This document shows, in pieces, positions 43,663-52,805 of a stretch of 64,000 nt of DNA. Source of the DNA: Sandarakinorhabdus sp. (GTDB taxonomy: Bacteria > Pseudomonadota > Alphaproteobacteria > Sphingomonadales > Sphingomonadaceae); NCBI GenBank assembly GCA_020692215.1, contig JAIMKW010000002.1:124001-188000 (forward strand), in the 5' to 3' direction. Within the stretch, counting starts at the first letter, position 1. Each line of letters begins with the position of its first letter. The translations under genes and the position numbers were made by a program. The notes beneath the pieces were generated by a model that was not told the DNA's origin, searched no databases, and was given only the letters and a program-made list of their open reading frames with translations.

Positions 43663-46290
43663 TCACCCAAGTCTTGCCAGTGCCTCGCGCAACCGGGACG
43701 CTTCCGACGAGCGGGCAGCAAGATCCTCTCGCGCCTTTTCGATCGCCTCGGGTTTGGCCCGTTCGGTGAAGCCCGGGTTGGACAGGCGGTCTGAAAGGGT
43801 TGCAGCCTCCCTTTCCGCCGCCAGCGCAGCCTTCTCGAGCCGTGCTCGCTCGGCATCGATATCTATGATGCCCGCCAGCGGAAGGGCGAACGTCGCTCCG
43901 CCAACCAGTATCTGGGCCATGCCGCTGGCAGGTGCTGCTGAAAAATCGATCGACTGAATTCGGGCCATGCGTTCGAGGGCAGGGAAGTGGCGTTCAAGCA
44001 TGGACTTCAGGGTGTCATCGCTGTCGGGTGCGTGCAGCACCAGCTTTGCAGATGGCGGAACATTGAGTTCTGTCCGGGCAGAACGAATCGCAGAGATCAG
44101 GTCGATAAGCCAGGTGATCTCGATGCCGGATCCATCTTGGGCAATTTGGCCGTCTGTCGTGGGCCAGGGTGCCAGGATGAGATCGGATGCCCGATCAGCC
44201 TGCGCATGCCACAATTCCTCCGTTATGAACGGCATGACGGGGTGGAGCAGAACAAGAATCTGATCGAGCACCCAGCCGGCAACAGCGCGCGTTTCATCGG
44301 CAATTGCCCCCTCTTCCGAGAGGAGGGGTTTTATAAGCTCGAGATACCAGTCGCAAAAGCGGCTCCACACAAAATGGTAAACAGCATTTGTATATTGATC
44401 GAACCGAAGCTCGTTAAGATTTGAGTTAACCATTTGTATCGAAGAATTTAATTCTTCTATAATCCAAGTGTTTACGGGATGTTTTGCAGTTAATGTTTCA
44501 GTTTCAACGCTACCCGTTATGCCCTGCGTTTGCGCAAAGCGGGTGGCATTCCAAAGCTTCGTTGCAAAATTCCTATAACCTTCAATACGTTTTTCATCAA
44601 ACTTAACATCACGACCCTGCGATTCACTTGCGGCCATGCCAAAGCGCAGGGCATCTGCTCCGTATTTGTTAACGAGCTCCAGTGGGTCTACGGTATTGCC
44701 CTTTGACTTCGACATTTTCTGCCCCTTGGCGTCGCGAACGAGCCCGTGGCAATAGATCGTCTTGAACGGAATATTTCCTGTAAGCTCAAGGCCCTGCATC
44801 ATCATTCTGGCAACCCAGAAGAATATGATATCGAAGGCTGTAACCAGAACATCTCCGGGGTAATGCCGCTCGAAATCTGCTGTGTTGCCAGGCCATCCCA
44901 GGGTGGCAAACGGCCAAAGACCTGAAGAAAACCAGGTGTCCAGAACATCTTCATCTCTCGTTAACGGAATGGCCGGCCCCGCCTGCTCCTGCGCTTCTGC
45001 TTCTGTCCGGGCGACAATGGCGGTTCCGTCTGGCGTGAACCATGCTGGAATCCGATGGCCCCACCACAGCTGGCGCGAAACGCACCAGGGCTGGATATTG
45101 TCCATCCAGTTGAAATAGGTCTTGTCCCACGTTTTGGGCACGAACTGTGTTCGCCCCTCTGCCACCGCAGCCCGCGCTTCCACCGCGAGTTTCGGGGCGT
45201 CGACATACCATTGGTCAGTCAACCAGGGCTCGATGACAGCGCCGGATCGATCTCCATGCGGAACCTGGATGACCTTGTCCTCGATGCGTTCCAGCAGACC
45301 GAGTGCTTCGAGGTCGGCGACGATCCGCTTGCGGGCGTCGAAGCGATCCAGTCCCCGATAGGGTTCCGGAATGCCGGCGTCCGACACGATTTGGGCCTGG
45401 GAGTCCAAAATGTTGATCCAGCCGATGGATTTGTTCCGTTCGTAAACGGCCCAGTCGTTGAAATCATGGGCAGGGGTGATTTTGACACAGCCTGATCCCA
45501 GTTCCGGGTCGGCCCACGCATCGGAAATGATGGGGATGAAGCGCCCCGTCAGCGGATGGAGGATCATCGTGCCGACCAGATGCCGATAGCGGTCATCTTC
45601 CGGGTTCACGGCAACGGCCGTATCACCCAGCATCGTCTCTGGCCTGGTGGTTGCAACCACCAGATGCCCTGAACCATCGGCCAACGGATAGCGCAGGTGC
45701 CAGAAATGGCCCTGGATTTCGCGTGTTTCCACTTCCAAGTCTGAAATGGCAGTCTGGAACTTCGGGTCCCAGTTTACCAGCCGCTTGTCGCGATAGATCA
45801 GACCGCGCTCGTGCAGTGTCACGAACACATGCGTCACCGCGGCTGTGAAGCCTTCATCCATGGTGAAGCGTTCGTTCGCCCAGTCGCAGCTCGCCCCCAG
45901 TCGGCGCATCTGCTGGGTGATGGCGCCGCCCGATTGCCGTTTCCAGTCCCAGACGGTCTCAAGAAAGGCGGCCCGCCCCATCCCCGTCCGCGTCAGGCCC
46001 TGCGCGGCGATGGTGCGTTCGACCACCATCTGTGTGGCGATGCCGGCGTGGTCGGTTCCCACGATCCATCTGGCATCCTTGCCCTTCATTCTCTGCCAGC
46101 GGATCAGGATATCCTGCAGGGTGTGGTTCAGCGCATGGCCGATGTGCAGCGAACCGGTGACATTTGGGGGCGGGAGCACGATCGTATAGGGCTCTGCATC
46201 GGGACGGGCAGGGCGGAAGGCCCCTGTCTTTTCCCAATGCGCATACCAGCGGGCTTCAATTTCGGCGGGGTTGAATGTCTTGTCCAGCAT
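43663..46290 (-). CDS. valS: Valyl-tRNA synthetase
   Basis: 875 aa class I synthetase. HIGH motif [10 protein letters not shown] near residue 48, editing (CP1) domain with [27 protein letters not shown] (about 522), anticodon-binding domain, and the C-terminal tRNA-binding coiled coil (about 810-875, rich in Ala/Glu/Arg). It charges tRNA-Val. The coding bases of about 44330-44670 are strikingly AT-rich compared with the rest of the gene although the protein is normal there. It is the last gene of the minus-strand run Pcm-like, tolC, DUF2497, valS. Confidence 0.97.
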   Translation of the reverse strand: MLDKTFNPAEIEARWYAHWEKTGAFRPARPDAEPYTIVLPPPNVTGSLHIGHALNHTLQDILIRWQRMKGKDARWIVGTDHAGIATQMVVERTIAAQGLTRTGMGRAAFLETVWDWKRQSGGAITQQMRRLGASCDWANERFTMDEGFTAAVTHVFVTLHERGLIYRDKRLVNWDPKFQTAISDLEVETREIQGHFWHLRYPLADGSGHLVVATTRPETMLGDTAVAVNPEDDRYRHLVGTMILHPLTGRFIPIISDAWADPELGSGCVKITPAHDFNDWAVYERNKSIGWINILDSQAQIVSDAGIPEPYRGLDRFDARKRIVADLEALGLLERIEDKVIQVPHGDRSGAVIEPWLTDQWYVDAPKLAVEARAAVAEGRTQFVPKTWDKTYFNWMDNIQPWCVSRQLWWGHRIPAWFTPDGTAIVARTEAEAQEQAGPAIPLTRDEDVLDTWFSSGLWPFATLGWPGNTADFERHYPGDVLVTAFDIIFFWVARMMMQGLELTGNIPFKTIYCHGLVRDAKGQKMSKSKGNTVDPLELVNKYGADALRFGMAASESQGRDVKFDEKRIEGYRNFATKLWNATRFAQTQGITGSVETETLTAKHPVNTWIIEELNSSIQMVNSNLNELRFDQYTNAVYHFVWSRFCDWYLELIKPLLSEEGAIADETRAVAGWVLDQILVLLHPVMPFITEELWHAQADRASDLILAPWPTTDGQIAQDGSGIEITWLIDLISAIRSARTELNVPPSAKLVLHAPDSDDTLKSMLERHFPALERMARIQSIDFSAAPASGMAQILVGGATFALPLAGIIDIDAERARLEKAALAAEREAATLSDRLSNPGFTERAKPEAIEKAREDLAARSSEASRLREALARLG

Positions 46291-46471
46291 GGTGGCCGGG
46301 TTAGCGGCACTATGGCTTCAAGGAAAGCCGAACAAGCACGAAGCCCGTTCTGCTGTGCACCAGGCCGGGTGCTGCCGAATGACCGAATGTTGTGGTGGGG
46401 GGGCGGTTAGGGGGCTCTGGCGCCCAAGGTTGCGGGCGCGCCATCCTTGCGGCGATAGCCCCTCGGTGCGC

Positions 46472-46861
46472 TTAGCCTGATTTCTTGCCGGTCAGGCGTG
46501 CAATCTCTTCTGCGGCCTGCTTCTGGATGATTTCCGGCAGGTGGGCGGATAGCCATGCATCAACCTGTGGGCGGATCAGTTCGGCGAGAAAGTCCTCCAC
46601 GGTTCGTGTTGCCGCCGGAACAGTCTTTCGGGTGACGGGTTTGCCAGCGGGGGCCGGTGCTGCTGCTTGCCGGGTCTTCGCCTTGGCGTGCGGCAGGATT
46701 TCCGAGCTGGCGCCCTCATCGCTGTCCGGCGCCAGTTCGCCCTCTGCGGCCAGCATCGCTTCAAGCGCCTCTTCCGTCGGCCTAACCGTTTCACCGCCCA
46801 CGGTTGCGCGTATCGAGTCGAGAATCGAAGCGAGATTGGGATCGAGAGGCTTCTTGTTCAT
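46472..46861 (-). CDS. DUF2497 protein (PopZ-like polar organiser)
   Basis: 129 aa from the ATG with AAGG 8 nt upstream. The N-terminal helix NLASILDSIRATV and the C-terminal TVEDFLAELIRPQVDAWLSAHLPEII split by an acidic, Ala/Pro-rich linker give the layout of PopZ: client-binding N-terminal helix, disordered linker, oligomerising C-terminus. In Caulobacter PopZ gathers chromosome-anchoring and signalling proteins at the pole. The position between tolC and valS is common in alphaproteobacteria. Confidence 0.85.
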   Translation of the reverse strand: MNKKPLDPNLASILDSIRATVGGETVRPTEEALEAMLAAEGELAPDSDEGASSEILPHAKAKTRQAAAPAPAGKPVTRKTVPAATRTVEDFLAELIRPQVDAWLSAHLPEIIQKQAAEEIARLTGKKSG

Positions 46862-46871
46862 GGCCATTGCC

Positions 46872-48257
46872 TTACTGCTGGGGCCCCATGATGGTCGGGG
46901 CGGTATTGCGGGTCCGGTCAAGCCGCGGATCGGGATCATAGCCGAACTCGCTCCAGCCCTTTGCATTCACGCGCTTGGCGTTGGCTTGCGGATCATAGCG
47001 GGTAACCGGCGCTCCCTCCAGAACAGGGGTGATATCGCCGATGGTTTCGAGCAGCTGGAATGCGGCCACATATCGGTCGCGCTCGGCCTGCACCAGGCTC
47101 ACCCGCGCGTTAAGAAGCTCCTGTTCCGCGTTCAGAACATCCAGGATATCGCGGCTTCCAACCTGATTTTCCTGCCGCACGCCTTCAGCTGCCAGCGTGT
47201 TTGCATCCACCTGGATTTTTGCCGATTCGATCACGGCTTCGGCCGTGCGCAGCAACGCCCAGTTGTCTGTTGCCGCCTCTGCGACCAACCGTTCGTTTTG
47301 GGTGATGAGTTCCAGTGTCTCGCTTTGCCGCGCCTGCGCCTGGCGCACCCTGGCGGCAATCAGGCCTCCGGTGAACAGCGGCATCCCCGCCGATATGCCT
47401 ATACGCGGATCAAACCCGTTAACGCCGACACCTGGCCCTTCGAAATGCAGATAGTTCGCAGACCCCTGCAGCCCGATGGAGGGAAGCCGGCTTGCCTTGG
47501 CGAACCGCACATCATCTTTGGCCGCGCGCTCATCCATCCGGGCGGCCATCAGGTTGGGGTTGCTTTCGAATGCCAGCGTTCGCGCTTGCTCCTCGTTTGC
47601 CGGAACTGGTGGAAGGGGTGGCAGAGGGGCCAGATTTAGAGGATCCCGGCCCACAAGCCGCCGGTAGGCTTGGCGTGCTACCGTTTCCTGTCCACGCGCG
47701 GCCATCAGATTGGCGCGAGCAAAGGCAAGGCGGGCTTCGCTTTGCGCGACATCGGTGCGGGTCAGGTCGCCAACTTCGAAGCGGTCCCGCGAAGCGCGAA
47801 GCTGCTGTTCCAGAACCTTCACCTGGCCGTCATTCAGGCGAACAAGGGCTTCGGTTCTGAGGACATCGGCGTAGGCAGTTACTGTGTCTGTCACAACCTG
47901 ATACTCAACTGCCAGAAGGCGCGACCGGGCAGCAAGAATCCGCGCCTGCGCAGCCGAAATATTGGCCCGGATGCGCCCCCCCTCCCATATCGTCTGCCGC
48001 AGCGTTACCCCGCCAGACCAGATCCGGCCGAGATCCCCGAAACTTTCGTCCAGGTTCTGGGTGAAATTGCCTTGCAGATCGACAGTCGGCCTGGTCGGCG
48101 CGCTGGCTATCGGTGCCGTTTCGTCGATCTGGCGCAATTGGGCGCGCGCAGCGGCAATCTGCGGGTTGGTTGAATAGGCCGATGCGATGGCATCGGGCAG
48201 TGTTTCAGCAGAAACCGGGGCAGCAATCACGAATGCTGTCAGAATGATATGGCGCAT
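46872..48257 (-). CDS. tolC: TolC-family outer-membrane efflux protein
   Basis: 461 aa from the ATG at 48257; signal peptide IILTAFVIAAPVSA. Two repeats of the outer-membrane efflux protein fold are visible, with ETLPDAIASAYSTNPQIAAARAQL and the second LAFESNPNLMAARMDERAAK; QNLDESFGDLGRIWSGGVTLRQTIWEGG is a typical beta-strand region. Type I secretion/RND exit duct. It is followed 10 nt later by the PopZ-like gene and preceded by the Pcm-like gene. It may serve the RND pump at 39-42 kb. Confidence 0.94.
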   Translation of the reverse strand: MRHIILTAFVIAAPVSAETLPDAIASAYSTNPQIAAARAQLRQIDETAPIASAPTRPTVDLQGNFTQNLDESFGDLGRIWSGGVTLRQTIWEGGRIRANISAAQARILAARSRLLAVEYQVVTDTVTAYADVLRTEALVRLNDGQVKVLEQQLRASRDRFEVGDLTRTDVAQSEARLAFARANLMAARGQETVARQAYRRLVGRDPLNLAPLPPLPPVPANEEQARTLAFESNPNLMAARMDERAAKDDVRFAKASRLPSIGLQGSANYLHFEGPGVGVNGFDPRIGISAGMPLFTGGLIAARVRQAQARQSETLELITQNERLVAEAATDNWALLRTAEAVIESAKIQVDANTLAAEGVRQENQVGSRDILDVLNAEQELLNARVSLVQAERDRYVAAFQLLETIGDITPVLEGAPVTRYDPQANAKRVNAKGWSEFGYDPDPRLDRTRNTAPTIMGPQQ

Positions 48258-48267
48258 GAGGGGGCTT

Positions 48268-48933
48268 TCAGAAGCGGAAGGCCGGAGCCTGCCGGAAGGG
48301 CGGCAGCACCGTGCCCGCGGTTTCCGCAAAGGGTTCAAGATGCAGGATCCCGGCCTGCTTCCGACCCCTCGCAGCGCGCGAAACACGATCCGTGCCAGAC
48401 AGGATCGTCAACAACCGGCCCCCCTCGGCCAGCTGCGCGATCAATTCGGCGGGCAGCAATTCGACTGCCCCGTCGATCAGGATGATAGTATAGGGAGCGC
48501 CGGCAGACCAGCCGGCCTCAAGCGGCCCTTCGGCAACTTCGACATTTGGATAGGCGGCCAAGTTGCCACGCGCCCTTGAGGCAAGCCCGGGGTCGCTTTC
48601 CAGAGCCACAACTTGCCCGGCCACCTTCGAGAGGACAGCCGCCGCGTAGCCGGTGGTGGCACCGACAACGAGCACCTTGTCCGCGGGTGTCGCCCCTGCG
48701 TCCTCCACCAGATAGCCAAGGCTCAGCGGCGTCATCAACTCTCGCCCGTTGCCAAGAGGCTGGGCAGCATCGACATAGGCGAGCTTTCGGCGATCGGGCG
48801 CCACGAAATCCTCGCGCGGGACGGAATAGAAGGCGGCCACGACCGGAGGGCTGACAATGCCACACGGCTTGAGCTGGCTGTCGATCATGGCTTCGCGTGC
48901 CGTATGGACAGGTGCGGAAACGGCGGTTGCCAC
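48268..48933 (-). CDS. Protein-L-isoaspartate O-methyltransferase-like protein
   Basis: 221 aa from a GTG with AAGGGA 8 nt upstream. Pcm-like SAM fold: AREAMIDSQLKPCGI at the N-terminus, PREDFVAPDRRKLAY, MTPLSLGYLVEDAGATPADKVLVVGATTGYAAAVLSKVA (motif I region), VVALESDPGLASRARGNL, and YTIILIDGAVELLP. The active-site loop of true Pcm is only partly kept, so a different substrate is possible. In alphaproteobacteria it usually sits directly before tolC, as here. Confidence 0.87.
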   Translation of the reverse strand: MATAVSAPVHTAREAMIDSQLKPCGIVSPPVVAAFYSVPREDFVAPDRRKLAYVDAAQPLGNGRELMTPLSLGYLVEDAGATPADKVLVVGATTGYAAAVLSKVAGQVVALESDPGLASRARGNLAAYPNVEVAEGPLEAGWSAGAPYTIILIDGAVELLPAELIAQLAEGGRLLTILSGTDRVSRAARGRKQAGILHLEPFAETAGTVLPPFRQAPAFRF

Positions 48934-49090
48934 GCGATCAATCCCTTTGCGTTGGTGCATCAGTCCCCAGGCGGCAGAACGCAGTCTGCCCCAGGAATTG
49001 GCCCTGATACAGAGGGGCTGCCAAACCCGCAACTGCGCAGGTTTGCAAGCCTTGAAGCCTGTGTGCGCATGGCCGACACTTGTTCTCACC

Positions 49091-49135
49091 GCAGCTTCAT
49101 GCTGCGCCTGGTCCTACTGCAGCTTCACGCTGCGC
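49091..49135 (-). repeat. Tandem near-identical 17-bp hairpin repeat at the transporter gene end
   Basis: GCAGCTTCATGCTGCGC (49091-49107) and the same with one change (49119-49135), 28 bp apart. Each can fold as GCAGC/GCTGC. One copy lies inside the last codons of the transporter gene, the other just after its stop. A small tandem duplication. Confidence 0.7.
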
Positions 49136-50610
49136 ATGGCTAAGGCCGCGATCACCAGCACAGCCGATGCAATGGCCATCAGCCATATGGGTTCGCCCGG
49201 GAAGGCCAGCTTCATGATACTGCCCATCACAGATGAAACCAGCAACTGAGGAAGAACGATGAAGATATTGAAAATACCCATGAACACGCCCAATTTTGCC
49301 TGGGGTAGGGTGGATGACAATATGGCATAGGGCATGGTCAGAATCGAGGCCCATGCGATTCCGACGAACAGCATGGGAAGAAGCAACCACAGCGGGTCAC
49401 GGATAAACAGGAAGAGCCCGTAGCCCAATGCTCCGGACAGAAGGCCTGCAATATGGGTGTTCGTCCGCCCGATGCGCTGTGCAAGTGCTGGCAGCAAAAA
49501 CGCAGTCAATACGGCAGCTCCATTGTAGACCGCGAACATCACGCCAACCCAGTCGGCGCCATCATTATAGGCTTGCGATGCTGTATCGAGCGTTCCGTAC
49601 ATATACTGCGTGACGATCGGGGTGGTGTAGATCCACATGATGAACAGGGCGATCCATGTGAAGAACTGGACAAGCGCCAGCCGGCGCATGGCGGGGGGCA
49701 TCTGGACAAGATCTGAAACGATCCGGGTCAAAAACCCGGCCGGCTTTCCAGCCAGCGCCCTGCGGCGGGTGAACTCTTGCGCAGCGCCATAGGCCAGCAG
49801 AAACCCCCCAACTATATAGACCGGCTTGTCGAGCCCGAACTGTGTCACGACCACAATGACGATTGCGCCGAAGGAAACCCACCAAAAGCCGTTGATGGGG
49901 GCGGCCAGAGGCTCGTCTTGCGCAAGATCCGCGCCAGTCCCCTCGAAGGCGCGCATTTCCTCGGGAGAATATTCCTTTGTGGTAAAGACGGTCCACAGAA
50001 CCGAAATCATCAGTGCGCCCGCCCCGATGTAGAATGCCAGTCGTACGGAAGGTGGCACTCCACCGTCCACCGCCACATTCGAAACCCCGAAGACCTGGGT
50101 CAGCACCGGTGGCGCAAGGCTCGCGGCAACAGCGCCGGCACCGATGAACATGGTCTGGAAGGCATAGCCGGCAGTGCGCTGCTTCTCGCTCACCATGTCC
50201 CCTACAAAAGCCCGGAACGGTTCCATCGCGGTGTTCAGCGATGCGTCGAGAATCCAGAGCATCGAAGCCGCAAACCAGAGCGCTGGCGAATTGGGCATGC
50301 CCAGCAGTGCAAGGCTCGCCAGGATTGCACCGCCCAGAAAATAGGGGCGACGGCGGCCCAGTGGTGTCCAGGTGCGATCCGAAAAGTAGCCGATGACCGG
50401 CTGCACCAGAAGCCCGGTTACCGGGCCTGCGATCCACAGGAAGGCAAGATCATCTATCGATGTTCCAAGCGACTGGAAGATTCGGGAAACATTGGCATTC
50501 TGGAGTGCAAATCCAACTTGAATGCCGAAGAAGCCGAACGACAGGTTCCACAGCCCCCAGAAGCTTTGCCGGGGGCGCTCCACGCGCATTTTGGTTGCCA
50601 GACTGTCCAT
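49114..50610 (-). CDS. SLC45-type sugar MFS transporter
   Basis: 498 aa with twelve predicted membrane segments. The N-terminus FWGLWNLSFGFFGIQVGFALQNANVSRIF, FLWIAGPVTGLLVQPVIGYFSDRTWTPLGRRRPYF and VGDMVSEKQRTAGYAFQTMFI are characteristic of the SLC45/sucrose-symporter branch found next to alpha-glucan genes. It should import maltose- or sucrose-like sugars with protons. Divergent from the amylase gene, with 380 bp between. Confidence 0.92.
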   Translation of the reverse strand: MDSLATKMRVERPRQSFWGLWNLSFGFFGIQVGFALQNANVSRIFQSLGTSIDDLAFLWIAGPVTGLLVQPVIGYFSDRTWTPLGRRRPYFLGGAILASLALLGMPNSPALWFAASMLWILDASLNTAMEPFRAFVGDMVSEKQRTAGYAFQTMFIGAGAVAASLAPPVLTQVFGVSNVAVDGGVPPSVRLAFYIGAGALMISVLWTVFTTKEYSPEEMRAFEGTGADLAQDEPLAAPINGFWWVSFGAIVIVVVTQFGLDKPVYIVGGFLLAYGAAQEFTRRRALAGKPAGFLTRIVSDLVQMPPAMRRLALVQFFTWIALFIMWIYTTPIVTQYMYGTLDTASQAYNDGADWVGVMFAVYNGAAVLTAFLLPALAQRIGRTNTHIAGLLSGALGYGLFLFIRDPLWLLLPMLFVGIAWASILTMPYAILSSTLPQAKLGVFMGIFNIFIVLPQLLVSSVMGSIMKLAFPGEPIWLMAIASAVLVIAALAMRSVKLQ

Positions 50611-50990
50611 TATCCTTTCGGCCCCCCATCTGCTTGCGATCTGAACCTAAAGTTGCCCTCAGCGCAATGGGCTGGATGCGCCTGCGTCTGGTGTGATCCA
50701 CCACCTGCCGCTGGTGCCACCGAAGACCCTATCGTGACAGGCTATTGGGCCAGTCTCACCAACGACGTTGCTGAACGGGCGGCAGCAGGTCATCGCCAAC
50801 CGCAACCGCAGCGTCGATGGTGATCAGGTCGGAGCGGAAATGCCGAGGCAAGGCCAGATTTCCGAAGCGCGGCGCCTGCTAGGCTTGCAGGCGCGAATCT
50901 GCGATGAGCGCGCCCGGCGTATGACAGGCAATGACGACTTCATTGCGGTGAACTGTGCCGCACCGCTAACAGCTTTTGGGGGAGGCGCAC
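50611..50990. other. Divergent control region of the alpha-glucan genes
   Basis: 380 bp between the sugar transporter and the amylase. I find no clear operator palindrome, no sigma-factor promoter with good spacing and no convincing gene; a 97-codon open frame overlapping the amylase start has no ribosome site. A regulator, usually LacI-type in such loci, is not in the window. Confidence 0.5.
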
Positions 50991-52805
50991 ATGAAAGGGA
51001 TGACCTGCCTGCTGGCAGCAGCAGCAGTGGCGAGCCCTGCTGCTTCGCAGGCGTTCCGTGATCGATCACCATCAGACGAAATCATCTATTTTGTCCTGCC
51101 AGACCGGTTCGAGAACGGTGACGCAAGCAACGATCGTGGTGGCATCAAGGGCGGCCGTCTGGACCACGGATCTGATCCGGCTCACAAGGGTTTCTACCTC
51201 GGAGGCGATCTGAAGGGTATTTTGCAAAATATTGATTATATAAAGTCAATCGGTGCAACAGTGATTTCGATTGGGCCGATCTACAAGAACAAGCCGGTGC
51301 AGGGCCAGCCTGGGCAGGAATCCGCGGGCTACCACGGCTACTGGATCACCGATTTCACCACGGTCGATCCGCATTTCGGCAGCGAGGATGATCTGAGAGC
51401 AATGATCACCGCTGCGCACGGCCGGGGCATGAAAGTCTATCTCGATATCATCACCAACCATACGGCCGACGTTATCCGTTACAGCGAATGCCCCGCCAAT
51501 GATTGCGTCTATCGCAGCAGGGCAGACACTCCCTGGAGCCGGCGTGGCGGGCCCGATGGCAAGCCGATCAACGAACGGTTTCTTGGCGATGCGGCCGAGC
51601 ATCAGACGCCAGACAATTTCGCGGAGCTGACAGACCCGACTTGGGCCTACACGCCGTTTGTGCCCAAGTGTGAGGCGCGCGTGAAGGTTCCAGCCTGGCT
51701 GAATGATCCCATCTGGTATCACAATCGCGGCGAGACGACCTTCCATGGCGAAAGCGCGGTGCTGGGCGATATTGCCGGCCTTGATGATCTGATGACATCC
51801 AACCCCCGTGTTGTGCGCGGCATGATCGAAATTTTCGGCGGCTGGATCGACCGGTTCAAGGTGGATGGCTTTCGCGTCGATACCGCCCGCCATGTGAAAC
51901 CGGAATTCTGGCAGGCTTTCGTGCCTGCCATGCTGGAGCGTGCAAAGGCGAACGGCATCCCCAACTTCCATATCTTTGGGGATGTCTCTTACCCTGATGC
52001 GGGCGATCTCGCCCGGTTCACGCGGGTCGATAGCTTCCCTGCAGTGCTCGATTTCGCCTTCCAGGCAGCCGTCACCGAGGTTGTTGCCGCCAACAGGCCG
52101 CCTGCACATCTGGCAGCCCTTTTCGCGAAGGATGCCCTGTACGAAGGCGGGACCGATGCTGCCCTGCAACTGCCAACTTTCCTCGGGAGTCATGATATGG
52201 GCCGTTTCTCCACCTTCGTGCGTCAGGCAAACCCGGCAGCCAGCAATGCCGAACAGCTCGAAAGGGTAAAGCTCGGCCATTCCATGTTGCTGCTGCTGCG
52301 TGGCGTGCCCACCCTCTATTCCGGCGACGAGCAGGGCTTTGTGGGCGACGGGCCCGACCATGATGCGCGTGAGCCGCTGTTTCCAAGCGCGGTTGCGACT
52401 TACAACGACAATCGGCTTCTGGGCACACAAGCCACGCCGGCCCAGGCCAATTTCGACCGAATGCATCCACTTTATCGCCATATTGCAGATCTGGCGAAAC
52501 TGAGGGCCGACGAGCCTGCTCTGCGGCGTGGCCGTCAACGGGTGCTGAACGCCGATGAAAAGCCGGGCCTGTTCGCGGTTGCGCGGCGACTGCCCGAAGG
52601 GAACAGGGCACCATTCATCGATACGATCATCGTTTTCAACACGTCGGCCCAGCCCTTGCGCGCCAATGTGGAAATCGATCCGCGTATCGACATCACAAAA
52701 TCGTTGATGGGCCGTTGCGCGCAGCCAACTGCGCCCGGAACCCTGCCGGTGGAAATCGAACCGTTCGGAACGCTGGTTTGCGCCGGAGCAGTGGCGGTCC
52801 GATGA
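50991..52805 (+). CDS. Exported GH13 alpha-amylase-family protein
   Basis: 604 aa, ATG 5 nt after GGGAGG, signal peptide about 1-18 (GMTCLLAAAAVASPAASQA). GH13 barrel: region I DIITNHTAD; region II GFRVDTARHV with the nucleophile Asp at about 297; region IV FLGSHDMGRF with the transition-state Asp at about 402. Region III reads HIFGDVSYPD, so the usual acid/base Glu is Asp (about 331). Substrates would be starch, maltodextrin or cyclodextrin in the periplasm. The stop overlaps the next gene's ATG. Confidence 0.9.
   Translation: MKGMTCLLAAAAVASPAASQAFRDRSPSDEIIYFVLPDRFENGDASNDRGGIKGGRLDHGSDPAHKGFYLGGDLKGILQNIDYIKSIGATVISIGPIYKNKPVQGQPGQESAGYHGYWITDFTTVDPHFGSEDDLRAMITAAHGRGMKVYLDIITNHTADVIRYSECPANDCVYRSRADTPWSRRGGPDGKPINERFLGDAAEHQTPDNFAELTDPTWAYTPFVPKCEARVKVPAWLNDPIWYHNRGETTFHGESAVLGDIAGLDDLMTSNPRVVRGMIEIFGGWIDRFKVDGFRVDTARHVKPEFWQAFVPAMLERAKANGIPNFHIFGDVSYPDAGDLARFTRVDSFPAVLDFAFQAAVTEVVAANRPPAHLAALFAKDALYEGGTDAALQLPTFLGSHDMGRFSTFVRQANPAASNAEQLERVKLGHSMLLLLRGVPTLYSGDEQGFVGDGPDHDAREPLFPSAVATYNDNRLLGTQATPAQANFDRMHPLYRHIADLAKLRADEPALRRGRQRVLNADEKPGLFAVARRLPEGNRAPFIDTIIVFNTSAQPLRANVEIDPRIDITKSLMGRCAQPTAPGTLPVEIEPFGTLVCAGAVAVR

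Noticed and set aside
43413..43769. 118-codon frame between the NYN gene and valS
   Set aside because: Runs into the valS 3' end on the other strand, no good ribosome site, Arg/Ser-rich.
50768..51061. 97-codon frame before the amylase
   Set aside because: Overlaps the amylase signal peptide in another frame and lacks a start site; the amylase start is much better supported.
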